A DNA stretch of 64,000 bases from Brevibacillus reuszeri (GTDB taxonomy: Bacteria > Bacillota > Bacilli > Brevibacillales > Brevibacillaceae), in NCBI RefSeq assembly GCF_001187725.1, contig NZ_LGIQ01000009.1, positions 2,045,493-2,109,492 of the forward strand. The letters are read 5' to 3'. A program made the position numbers and the translations under genes. The first letter of the stretch is position 1, and the number at the start of each line of letters is the position of its first letter. Below, piece after piece: positions 55,449 through 63,899 of the stretch. The notes beneath the pieces are model-generated. The model was not told where the DNA came from and did no database searches. It was given only the letters and a program-made list of their open reading frames with translations.

Positions 55449-58400
55449 ATGAAAAAGGTCGTTAACAGTGTATTGGCTAGTGCACTCGCACTTACTGTTG
55501 CTCCAATGGCTTTCGCAGCAGAAGATGCAACTACAGCTCCTAAAATGGACGCTGCTATGGAGAAAACCGTAAAACGCCTTGAAGCTCTTGGCCTGGTAGC
55601 AGGCTATGGCAATGGCGAATACGGCATTGATAAAACAATCACTCGTGCAGAGTTTGCTACTCTGATCGTTCGCGCTCGCGGACTGGAGCAAGGTTCCAAA
55701 CTGGCACAATACAACTCTACTTATACAGACGTTAAAACTGGTGACTGGTTTGCAGGTTACGTAAACGTAGCTTCCGGCGAAGAAATCGTAAAAGGTTTCC
55801 CGGACAAATCCTTCAAACCACAAAACCAAGTTACTTACGCTGAAGCAGTAACGATGATCGTTCGTGCACTGGGCTATGAGCCATCCGTTAAGGGTGTATG
55901 GCCAAACAGCATGATCTCCAAAGCTTCCGAGCTGAACATTGCAAAAGGTATCAACAACCCTAACAATGCAGCAGTTCGTGGCGATGTATTCAAAATGCTC
56001 GACAACGCTCTTCGCGTTGACTTGATGGAGCAAAAAGAATTCGGAACTGACATCCGTTTCGAAATCACTAACAAAACTCTCTTGACTAAATATCTGAAAG
56101 TTACTGTACGTGACATGGATTGGTCCCATGAATCCGGTAACTCTTCCGAAGATTTGCCACTCGTAACTAACGTTCCAGCTATCGGCCTGGGCAAAGTAAA
56201 AGCTAACGAAGTTACTTTGAACGGTAAAGACGCTGGTTTGGGCAACACTACTTACAAAGTAGCTGATGGCATCAACCCTAACGAATACGATGGCCAAAAA
56301 GTTCAAGTTTGGATCAAAGATGACAGAGAAAATGTTATCGTTTGGATGGAAGGCTCCGAAGATGAAGAAGTTGTTATGGACCGCGTAAGTGACTTCTTCC
56401 TCAAAGGCAAAGCTTACACAGATGCTACTAGCCTGTCCAAATCCGATCTGGAAGATATGAAATTGGAACTGGATGCAAGCGGTAAATCCTACCGTTTGAC
56501 TAAAGATACAAAAGTTACTTACAACTTCACTCGTTTCAACGACCCAGTTGATGGTCTGAAAAAGATCATTAAAGACAAGGGCGGCGACACTTACGGTGTT
56601 AAAGTTGTACTGAACGATGCTAACGAGATCTCTTACATCCACGTAATTGACGACCAAACAATCGACAAGAGCGTTAAAGGCGTTAAATACGGTTCTAAAG
56701 TTATCTCCAAAATCGATGCTGACAAGAAAAAAATCACGAACCTGGATAGCTCCAAGTTCAACGAGCTGGAAGACCAAGACGAAGGAAGAGACTTCCTCGT
56801 ATTCTTGGATGGCAAACCAGCTAAATTCAGCGATTTGAAAGAACTCGATGTATACAGCATCTACTATGCAGATGGCGATGAAGACAAATACCTCATCTTC
56901 GCTACTCGTAACGTAGTTGAAGGTAAAGTTGATAAAGTAGTTAGCCGTAACAGCAAAGACATCCGTGTAACTGTTGGTGGCAAAACTTTGAAAGTATACA
57001 GCAATGCTTCCTACTCCGAGAATGCTAACAAAGATGTTAAAAAGATCGATAGCAGCAACTTGGATCTGATCAGCAACCTCGATGGAGAAGATGTAAAACT
57101 CTTCTTGGATGCTTCTGGCCGTGTTCGTCACATCGAGACGAAAGATGCGATCGACGATCGTAAACCAAAAGCTATCGTAACTCGTCAAGCTACTGAAAAC
57201 ACAAGCAAAGATACTTATGATTTCGTAGTTATGACTCAAAAAGGCAAGAAAGAAAACATCTCTCTTGACAAAAAGAACATCTACGATGCTAAAGGTGTAA
57301 ACTTCGACAAGAATGGTAAATCAGAACAATTGGTTGACATCTTGAAACCAAGAAAAGATAGCAGCACTGTACTGTTGGAACTGAACTACGATTCCAAAGG
57401 TAACGTAGACAAAGTAAGAATCCTGGACACTAAACTGATCGCTTCCTCCGGATCTGCTTGGGATAAACTGGCTGATGAAGATGACAACGTTGTTGGCGAC
57501 TACGAAGTAACTGACAAAACTGCAATCTTCAAAATGACTGGCGAAATCACTAAAGACAAACGCGCTGAGCTGAAAACGCCTGGTACTGCTAAGTTCAAAT
57601 CTATTGCTGATAAGAGCGATGTCTCCGTATTCTACACTGTAAACGAAGACAAAGGCGAAGTTGAAGCTATCTTCGTAGTTGAAGGTAACGGTCTGGGTAG
57701 CGATGTAAGATTTGGTATGGTTAAAGACTATGGTACATCCAACAAACAAGACTCTGTTACTTTGGTAACAAAAGACGGCGATTCCGTTGTTACAAAAGAG
57801 TTCAAGCTGGATGGCGATAAAGAAGATCTGAGAGACTACAAAGGCATCAAACGTGGAGATTTCATCTCGTTCACTACGAACTCCGATAATGAAATTGAAG
57901 TTGATGATGTAGTTGAAGTTATCAACGGAAACGCAATTGGCGACGATAGCTGGCCACTGATTCTTGACTCAAATGAGTGGAGCAAAGCTGGAATCGACAA
58001 CATGGTAGTAGCTCACGTTGACAAAGTTGATGGCAACACCATCACTTACAACAAAAAGCCACTGTACACGAAAGCTGGTACTGCTTTCATCGATGTATAC
58101 GATGACCTCGACGGTAAAGACGGCGTAGATGAAGGCGACTACATCGTATTGATCGACGCAGCTGATGTTAACGGTACTCGTTTTGACTACGTAGTAATCG
58201 TTTCTAGCGATGATGAAGTTGAGAAATACGACGTTCCTAAGTCTTCTGTAGAAGCTTTCTTGAAACAAACTAAAGTTAAGCCAGATCCAGATCCAGTAGA
58301 CCCTGAAATCAGCAATATCAAGGGTGAAGCCGTTGAAAGTGAATTGCTCGAAGGCGTATTTAACTACAAAGTATCTGGTAAAATTGATAACCCTAAAGCA

Positions 58401-58574
58401 GTAACTTCCTTTACTTGGACTGTTGGAAATAAAACGTCTAATGTAAAAATTACAGACGGTACTTTCTCTGCAGCTCAAATCGGTAAGGGTGGCTTTGAAG
58501 TAGGCGAACTGAAGCTCACTTACAAAGACAAAAATGGTAAAGAACAAACTATTACTGAAGAAGTGAAATTCTAA
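55449..58574 (+). CDS. Middle wall protein (S-layer protein, MWP type)
   Basis: 1041 residues from ATG 55449 (1072 from TTG 55356). Signal peptide KKVVNSVLASALALTVAPMAFA, cut before AEDATT. Three SLH motifs: about residues 34-80 (KRLEALGLVAGYGNGEYG), 91-145 (YTDVKTGDWFAGYVNVA) and 150-200 (WPNSMISKASELN). The rest is an acidic, Asp/Lys-rich beta domain. Very close to the MWP of Brevibacillus brevis 47 as I remember it. Codon use is strongly biased (GTA, AAA, GAA), as for an abundant protein. It is followed by a long hairpin and the OWP-like gene. Confidence 0.93.
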   Translation: MKKVVNSVLASALALTVAPMAFAAEDATTAPKMDAAMEKTVKRLEALGLVAGYGNGEYGIDKTITRAEFATLIVRARGLEQGSKLAQYNSTYTDVKTGDWFAGYVNVASGEEIVKGFPDKSFKPQNQVTYAEAVTMIVRALGYEPSVKGVWPNSMISKASELNIAKGINNPNNAAVRGDVFKMLDNALRVDLMEQKEFGTDIRFEITNKTLLTKYLKVTVRDMDWSHESGNSSEDLPLVTNVPAIGLGKVKANEVTLNGKDAGLGNTTYKVADGINPNEYDGQKVQVWIKDDRENVIVWMEGSEDEEVVMDRVSDFFLKGKAYTDATSLSKSDLEDMKLELDASGKSYRLTKDTKVTYNFTRFNDPVDGLKKIIKDKGGDTYGVKVVLNDANEISYIHVIDDQTIDKSVKGVKYGSKVISKIDADKKKITNLDSSKFNELEDQDEGRDFLVFLDGKPAKFSDLKELDVYSIYYADGDEDKYLIFATRNVVEGKVDKVVSRNSKDIRVTVGGKTLKVYSNASYSENANKDVKKIDSSNLDLISNLDGEDVKLFLDASGRVRHIETKDAIDDRKPKAIVTRQATENTSKDTYDFVVMTQKGKKENISLDKKNIYDAKGVNFDKNGKSEQLVDILKPRKDSSTVLLELNYDSKGNVDKVRILDTKLIASSGSAWDKLADEDDNVVGDYEVTDKTAIFKMTGEITKDKRAELKTPGTAKFKSIADKSDVSVFYTVNEDKGEVEAIFVVEGNGLGSDVRFGMVKDYGTSNKQDSVTLVTKDGDSVVTKEFKLDGDKEDLRDYKGIKRGDFISFTTNSDNEIEVDDVVEVINGNAIGDDSWPLILDSNEWSKAGIDNMVVAHVDKVDGNTITYNKKPLYTKAGTAFIDVYDDLDGKDGVDEGDYIVLIDAADVNGTRFDYVVIVSSDDEVEKYDVPKSSVEAFLKQTKVKPDPDPVDPEISNIKGEAVESELLEGVFNYKVSGKIDNPKAVTSFTWTVGNKTSNVKITDGTFSAAQIGKGGFEVGELKLTYKDKNGKEQTITEEVKF

Positions 58575-58609
58575 TCAAAGTTTCCAATCAGTGAGAGTTT
58601 GAGTACGAG

Positions 58610-58675
58610 TCTAATAATTTTGGCTGGTGCTAACGTTTCGTACGTGGCACCAGTCCCAACTTATTAGATTGTTTT
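58610..58675 (+). terminator. Long hairpin between MWP-like and OWP-like genes
   Basis: Outer arms TCTAATAA (58610-58617) with TTATTAGA (58661-58668), inner arms CTGGTGC (58624-58630) with GCACCAG (58647-58653), then TTGTTTT. It could end part of the transcripts so that MWP message exceeds OWP message. Confidence 0.65.
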
Positions 58676-58725
58676 AACGAATACACAGAATATCTAAACA
58701 GATAACAGATCTGGAGGGGTAGTAC

Positions 58726-61700
58726 GTGAAGAAAAAACAGTTAGCACTTTCCGTGTTGTCTACAGCACTTGTTGCTAGTATGGCAGCATCTGCTTTCGCA
58801 GCACCAAAAGCAGGTATTTACATCGGTGGAAACGTAGACAAGTACTATAGCTTTAAAGCTATGGCAGCCAATATGGATAAGTTCTTGGATGAAATGATTG
58901 ACACTGTTCCAGACGTTCTGTATGTTGACAAAGACGGTGAAGCTAAAGGTGGAAACCTTGCAGAATTACTTTTTGTTAGCAATCCAAAATCGCATTTAGT
59001 AGATGTTACGGATGCAATGTTTGCTGATATCGATGGTGCAGATGGTTTCAATGCTGTTAAAGAAGACGGGACAGTAGAAGCAGTTAAGAGAAATCCAGAT
59101 GGAACTGAAATTGGCGTTACTCCTGGCGATTTGAAAGTTGAATCGGTAAGTGCTATTACCAAAACTGAACTTAAAGTTCAATTTAATAAAGCAGTTGACG
59201 CAGCAGTAGCTGCAAACTTTAAAATTCCTGGTTTGAACGTTGAGTCTGCAAGCTTGGATGCTGCTAAAAAAGTAGTAACTATCAAAGTTTCAGGCGCAGA
59301 AGCTCGTAAAACTTATGAGTTGACAGTAACTGGAATTAAAGTTGGTGGTACTACAATTGACGATATCAAGAAGAGCTTTGAAGTTCCAGCTGCTACTGAG
59401 CTATTTAAATTACATGTAGCTGCAGCTGATCAAGTAATTAAAGCTGATGGTGCATCTAAAACGCTCATTACTTTTGACGTGAAAGATGCTGCTGGCAATG
59501 AGCTCAATACAGGAGATATTGAAGTTGCATTTAGTACTACACATGGTACATTGGCTGAAAGACGCGTAACAGTACAGAACGGTAAAGCAACTGTACTTCT
59601 GACATCTGAGTTCCTGACTTCAGATGCCAATGTTAATATCATTGCCCAAATCGTTGAAGCTGCAGATAAAGATCTGATTGGTCTTAAGACTGAAACAAAC
59701 GTAGTATTCAGTCCTAACCCAGATGTTATTGTCCCTGGTGTAAAACCGGTTGTTACTGGTGCAGGAGCGAGCCAAGCTGATCGTGTAGTAGTGTACTTCA
59801 ATAAAGATGTTCAACTCGACTACTTCATCGATAAGAATGGTGCTCTGAATCCTGGAGTTGGATTTGAAGTCTACTCTAATGTTCCAAACTCAGGTGACCT
59901 GACCGGTTTAGACAAAGTTGACGTAAAAGGTGTATTGCCTGTTCCAGGCAACAATCAAGCGTTGATCTTGGTTCTCGATAAAAACGATGCTAATAATGAC
60001 TTCCCATTGGTTGATAACTCTAACATTTTCGTGAAATTAGTTGACGGAACAAATGGAGTGAGCCAAGAAAGCAAAGCACCTCTATTTAAGCTAACTGACG
60101 CTCGTCAACCAGCTGCACTAAGCGTACAAGTACAAGATCTCAGAACTCTCGTAGTAACATTCTCTGAATCACTTGACGACCAAACTGTAACAACTTACGA
60201 GAACTGGTCAATTGACGGTGTGAAACTTGACTCTACAAAATATGATATTTCTATTGGCGATTTTGTACCAAACGCACAAGGTGGAGCGGATACTCGTCAC
60301 GTAGTTACTATCAAGAAAAAAGTTGGATACTTTGAAGCTGGCTCCCATTCCATTCAGGCATCTAAAATTGGAGACTGGGCTTCAAGAACTGACAAGCTGA
60401 ACATTGCAAATACCCAAACGCTTGATTTTAATGTAGTAGCTGATGAAAGTGTACCTACAGCAACAGTTGAAGTACAATCGCCTGAACAGTGGTTGCTGGA
60501 CTTTAACGTAGCTGTAGAAGAAACTGGCGCTGATGCAAAAACTGCTATCGAGCTTCAAGTTTGGGATGATGTTAGCAAAGTATGGAAAGCGGTAACTGCT
60601 ACCACTATTGGTAATGCGGCTGATCTGGCAGATTTGGCAGACTTGAAAGTTACCAAAGTAGCTGATACAGAAGATAAGTTCCTTGTAGAAACTCAAATCG
60701 ACTGGACGAAAGTTTATAAAACTTCTACAAGCGGAAAAAACTATTTTAATGACAAGTATCGCTTGCACATTGCTGCCGAGACATTCACTAACGTAGCTAA
60801 TGGTAAGCAAAATGTAGTCATTGACTTGCCACTGAACGGTCAAATGTTGACACCAGACCTTACTTCCCCATCAATTGTTGATGTTAAAGAAGTTGTTGCT
60901 GGTACTACATTTAAAGCAATTCTTAGCGAGCCAGTTAAATTGCCAGTGCTTGATCCAAATGATCCTACGAAAACTAAGCAAGAAACTCTGGCAGAAAAAC
61001 AAACTGCGTTGCCAGTACCAACAGCAGAATTTATCGCTAAGGGTAATAGCGAAACAATCACTGCTACCGTTGCCCCAGTGGCAGCTGATCCATATGATTA
61101 TGAGCTGACTATCACTCCAGATAAACCGCTCACAGCTGGCGAATGGACACTGGTAATTCGTTCGATCTCCGATGATATCGGAAACACAGCTGCATCTATC
61201 AGCAAGAAGTTTACTGTTGAAGGAACTGCACCGGGTGCTGATGTATTCAAAGTAGTATGGGCGTTTGCTGATGTTGATACAGATCTAATTGTTGAGGATG
61301 TTGATGCTGCTGATGCTGATGTTAACCATGATTATATCTTTGTAACTTTCAGTTCAGCAATTAGCACTACTGGTGACTTCAAGAACGTTCTGAAGACATC
61401 TAACTACACTATCGATGGTAAAGACTTACCAATCGGATCTCAAATCGTTGCTGACATCCCAGGTTATACAGATGCTACACCAGATGTTGTAGATTCGATT
61501 ACCATCATTCTGCCACAAGGCACTCTGAATGGTAAAAACGCACCACACGTACTCAACATTTCTAAATACCTTGAAAACAAAAAAGGTACTAAGATCTCTG
61601 GAGACCTGCAATTGAAACTTGCATACAACATCACAAACTTGGGAACTCCAGTAGATTTCGCTGATCTGAACACTGCTATCACTGCAGCTCAAGCTAAGCA

Positions 61701-62364
61701 TGATAATGCAGTTGAAGGGGTACTTCCAGGCCAATATGCAGCGGGTTCAAAAGCAATTTTCCAAGCTGCAATTACAGCGGCTAATGCTGTGAAAAACAAC
61801 CCTAATTCTACTCAAGCTCAAGTAGACAATGCAGAAGCAGCTTTGGCTACCGCTGAAGCTACATTCGAATCAGGAAAAGTACCAACTGCAGTTGTTGATT
61901 TTACAGTGCTAGCAACTGCTATCAATGCAGCACAAGCTAAGCATGATGGTGCAACTGAAGGTGCAGCAAATGGCAACTATGCAGCGGGATCTAAAGCAAC
62001 TTTCCAAACTGCAATTACTGCAGCTGAAGCTGTGAAAAACGATCCAGCATCTACACAAGCACAAGTAGACGCAGCAGTGACTGCTCTGACAGCGGCTGAT
62101 ACTACTTTTGAAGCAGGTAAAGTTGTTGTAGATACAGCAGCACTGGCTGCTGCGGTAACAGCAGCACAAGCTAAGCACGATGCAGCAACTGAGGGAAATG
62201 CGTCTGGAGAGTATCCTGCTCCAGCAAAAGCAAACTTCCAAGCAGCAATTGATGCAGCAAATACTGTGAAGAACGACCCTGCATCTACACAAACACAAGT
62301 AGACGCAGCAGTAACTGCTCTGGCAACGGCTGAAAATACTTTTGATGGATTGGTAACCCCTTAA
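58726..62364 (+). CDS. Outer wall protein-like S-layer protein (unspliced form)
   Basis: 1212 residues, GTG start after CTGGAGGGGTAGTAC. Signal peptide ends at SAFA before APKAGIYIGGN, like OWP of B. brevis 47. No SLH motif; middle part is built of Ig-like modules (SVSAITKTELKVQFNKAV type, about residues 140-220 and later). Residues about 980-1212 are three FIVAR-like helical repeats (TAITAAQAKHDNAVEG ... VKNxPxSTQxQVDxAxxAL). The TAA at 62362-62364 is the first codon of a predicted group II intron: the last 17 coding bases are its IBS2 and IBS1. After splicing the stop is removed and a new C-terminal domain is joined. Confidence 0.9.
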   Translation: MKKKQLALSVLSTALVASMAASAFAAPKAGIYIGGNVDKYYSFKAMAANMDKFLDEMIDTVPDVLYVDKDGEAKGGNLAELLFVSNPKSHLVDVTDAMFADIDGADGFNAVKEDGTVEAVKRNPDGTEIGVTPGDLKVESVSAITKTELKVQFNKAVDAAVAANFKIPGLNVESASLDAAKKVVTIKVSGAEARKTYELTVTGIKVGGTTIDDIKKSFEVPAATELFKLHVAAADQVIKADGASKTLITFDVKDAAGNELNTGDIEVAFSTTHGTLAERRVTVQNGKATVLLTSEFLTSDANVNIIAQIVEAADKDLIGLKTETNVVFSPNPDVIVPGVKPVVTGAGASQADRVVVYFNKDVQLDYFIDKNGALNPGVGFEVYSNVPNSGDLTGLDKVDVKGVLPVPGNNQALILVLDKNDANNDFPLVDNSNIFVKLVDGTNGVSQESKAPLFKLTDARQPAALSVQVQDLRTLVVTFSESLDDQTVTTYENWSIDGVKLDSTKYDISIGDFVPNAQGGADTRHVVTIKKKVGYFEAGSHSIQASKIGDWASRTDKLNIANTQTLDFNVVADESVPTATVEVQSPEQWLLDFNVAVEETGADAKTAIELQVWDDVSKVWKAVTATTIGNAADLADLADLKVTKVADTEDKFLVETQIDWTKVYKTSTSGKNYFNDKYRLHIAAETFTNVANGKQNVVIDLPLNGQMLTPDLTSPSIVDVKEVVAGTTFKAILSEPVKLPVLDPNDPTKTKQETLAEKQTALPVPTAEFIAKGNSETITATVAPVAADPYDYELTITPDKPLTAGEWTLVIRSISDDIGNTAASISKKFTVEGTAPGADVFKVVWAFADVDTDLIVEDVDAADADVNHDYIFVTFSSAISTTGDFKNVLKTSNYTIDGKDLPIGSQIVADIPGYTDATPDVVDSITIILPQGTLNGKNAPHVLNISKYLENKKGTKISGDLQLKLAYNITNLGTPVDFADLNTAITAAQAKHDNAVEGVLPGQYAAGSKAIFQAAITAANAVKNNPNSTQAQVDNAEAALATAEATFESGKVPTAVVDFTVLATAINAAQAKHDGATEGAANGNYAAGSKATFQTAITAAEAVKNDPASTQAQVDAAVTALTAADTTFEAGKVVVDTAALAAAVTAAQAKHDAATEGNASGEYPAPAKANFQAAIDAANTVKNDPASTQTQVDAAVTALATAENTFDGLVTP
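62345..62361 (+). other. Intron-binding sites IBS2 and IBS1 at the end of the OWP-like exon
   Basis: IBS2 ATGGATT (62345-62351) and IBS1 AACCCCT (62355-62361) are each perfectly complementary to loops in the downstream intron (EBS2 62643-62649, EBS1 62692-62698). They are three bases apart, in the right order. The predicted 5' splice site is after 62361, on a codon boundary. Confidence 0.82.
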
Positions 62365-62642
62365 CAAAATCACGAAACGTTACTTCATAAACTCATCTGA
62401 GTGAAAGAAGTGGAGAATGCCTCTTGGAATAACTTCATAGTTAACTCTAAGAGGCTACTCTCCAACTACCCTGTCGAATAGATTGGCGAAATCCCAATCC
62501 ATGAGAACAGCCTATAAACTCATGTGCCTAATCCTCCTGCACGGAAGCAGTCCTATACCAGCTGCTCTCGTGAAGTCAGGTGAAGTCGTACTTGCTGGAA
62601 GCAAGGCGGGGCTCTTTAAAAGCTGGCTATGGTCAGGAGACG

Positions 62643-62698
62643 AATCCATGGCGACCCAATACGAGATAGCTGTTGCCAGGTAATAAGCGCTAGGGGTT
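62643..62698 (+). other. Exon-binding sites EBS2 and EBS1 of the group II intron
   Basis: EBS2 AATCCAT (62643-62649) pairs with 62345-62351; EBS1 AGGGGTT (62692-62698) pairs with 62355-62361, 7 bp each without mismatch. The base just before EBS1 is T (62691) and both downstream exons begin with A, which fits a delta-delta' pair. Confidence 0.8.
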
Positions 62699-63127
62699 TG
62701 GCAACAGTCGATGTATGCGAGATCGTACAGACGAAGCAGGAACAATTCAGGCTGTTAAACCTGTTTTTCTCGGATTGTATAGTGGGGACCTACGGTCAGC
62801 AAAAATAGGGATAGACAAGGTGGAACGTTTGAAGTCTTATCAGAAGAGGTGGGATAGCACCAGAGAGGCTGATAAGATGGCAGCGGGTTCGTAGTAGTGT
62901 AGATGGCTTGCCGTTTGTACCCGTAGTGGCAACACAGGCGGGGAGGAGAAAACTGGCCGAAGCGAAGGAACCCAGTCAGCGGATAAGAAGGATACGAGAA
63001 CTTACAATGGGCATTGTATTTTCTCAAGTCTACAAATGAAGAACAGCAAAGTAGGATTGCAGAGCGATTGTTTCTGCAATCCTCTTTGTTGTTTCTTTAT
63101 TTTGCTCCTTCTTCATTTGTTGATGGA

Positions 63128-63210
63128 ACGCCGTGTGCGATGAAAGTCGCTTGCACGGTGTAGGCTCGAATCGAAAGCTCTCATTTTTGTGATGAGTATA
63201 AGTCGAGAAT
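63128..63210 (+). ncRNA. Group II intron domain V and VI, copy 1
   Basis: Domain V is 63128-63161, exactly 34 bases: 9-bp lower helix, two-base bulge (TT), 5-bp upper helix and GAAA tetraloop, with a CGC triad instead of AGC. The three-base AGG linker leads to domain VI: CTCGA (63165-63169)/TCGAG (63203-63207) with inner CTCAT/ATGAG, and unpaired A residues near 63200 as branch point. The intron ends GAGAAT at 63210. Confidence 0.9.
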
Positions 63211-63522
63211 AGCAATCGAGAGCCCATACTTGTAGGGGCTGGAATTCCTGATGTGGTTTTCCCACATAATGCGATGTCGGAGGTTATCTCGCTTACAGAT
63301 TATTTTTTTGACCCTGATGGAGATAATCTGACTATTACGGTTGCAATTGAAAGTGGTACTGGCATTGTATACACATTTAACGACGTGATCGGTAGCTCAA
63401 ACTATGGGAAAATCGTTTTTCATCCTACGAACGGAATTTCAAGTTTTGCGATTGTAATTGTTACCGCAGATGATGGTAAAGGTGGTACTGTTAATGACAG
63501 CTTTGAGGTGAGCGTTTCCTAA
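63211..63522 (+). CDS. Alternative C-terminal exon A: cadherin/Ig-like domain
   Basis: Open from the first base after the 3' splice site and in frame with the OWP-like exon; 103 codons and TAA at 63520-63522. The start SNREPILVGAGIPDVV and then DYFFDPDGDNLTITV are typical of cadherin-like/He_PIG modules (NRAPV... YFxDPDGDxLTY), ending with VTADDGKGGTVNDSFEVSV. One complete domain. There is no ribosome site, so it should be expressed only after splicing, giving a 1315-residue protein. Confidence 0.78.
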   Translation, partial: SNREPILVGAGIPDVVFPHNAMSEVISLTDYFFDPDGDNLTITVAIESGTGIVYTFNDVIGSSNYGKIVFHPTNGISSFAIVIVTADDGKGGTVNDSFEVSVS

Positions 63523-63822
63523 ATGGTCGTGAGCGAACCGACGATTCGTAAGGCGGTCAACGTGCTTGAGTTTTTGAACCAATATGCCGAGGCTCGCAGA
63601 TTGAAGGTACAAAGGAAGAAACTGCGAAATTCTCACTGTAGAAGAGACGTAACTAATCTTCAGACCGAAAGTGTAATTCCAAATCTGTGTAGCCGATTCA
63701 GATCTACTATATCCAGTCTCAATTTTGTCTCAAATATGGTTTCCACTACAGAATGTAATCCCACTTAATGAAATAATGAATGTGCCCATTGTAATAACGT
63801 TTCTATTTTATTTGTTGATGAC
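63523..63822 (+). other. Spacer between exon A and the second domain V, possible decayed coding remnant
   Basis: 300 bases. The frame of exon A stays open after its stop (MVVSEPTIRKAVNVLEFLNQ at first, helical and basic) to 63768, but has no ribosome site and loses protein-like composition after about 40 codons. I recognise no family. The last bases TTTGTTGATG are shared with those before domain V copy 1. Confidence 0.4.
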
Positions 63823-63899
63823 ACGCCGTGTGCGATGAAAGTCGCCCGCACGGTGTAGGCTCGAAACGAAGGCCACAATTAGTGGTATAAGTCGAGAAT
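63823..63899 (+). ncRNA. Group II intron domain V and VI, copy 2
   Basis: Domain V (63823-63856) has the same 34-base fold as copy 1 with bulge CC instead of TT. Domain VI keeps the outer stem CTCGA (63860-63864)/TCGAG (63892-63896) and TATAAG before it, but the inner stem is CCAC/GTGG instead of CTCAT/ATGAG: sequence changed, pairing kept. It ends GAGAAT at 63899. No domain I precedes it, so it can act only with the upstream intron body. Confidence 0.88.

Larger units (their letters stand above)
62362..63210 (+). ncRNA. ORF-less group II intron in the S-layer gene
   Basis: 849 bases from the predicted 5' splice site to the first 3' splice site. A perfect 8-bp stem TGTTGCCA (62671-62678)/TGGCAACA (62699-62706) presents EBS1 on the 3' side of a 20-base loop, as in domain ID3. 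EBS2 lies in a hairpin closed by GCTAT/ATAGC (62626-62670) with inner GGTC/GACC. Another long stem is TGGAGA-GCCTCTT/AAGAGGC-TCTCCA (62411-62464). Domains V and VI end the intron. No reverse transcriptase/maturase frame is present, so splicing would need self-splicing or a protein from elsewhere. The start lacks the usual GUGYG. Confidence 0.85.

Noticed and set aside
55389..57239. 616-codon minus-strand frame opposite the MWP-like gene
   Set aside because: Antisense shadow of a highly expressed gene; Phe/Val/Ser-rich, no start signal.
62411..62464. Strong hairpin after the OWP-like stop as a rho-independent terminator
   Set aside because: No T run follows, and it lies inside the predicted intron domain I.
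62494..62502. A second, 9-base complement to the IBS2 region (CCAATCCAT)
   Set aside because: Its first six bases form a local stem with GATTGG at 62481-62486, so 62643-62649 in an open loop is the better EBS2; it remains a possible alternative.
62483..62683. 66-codon + frame within the intron
   Set aside because: Overlaps the EBS2 hairpin, has no ribosome site and no reverse transcriptase similarity.
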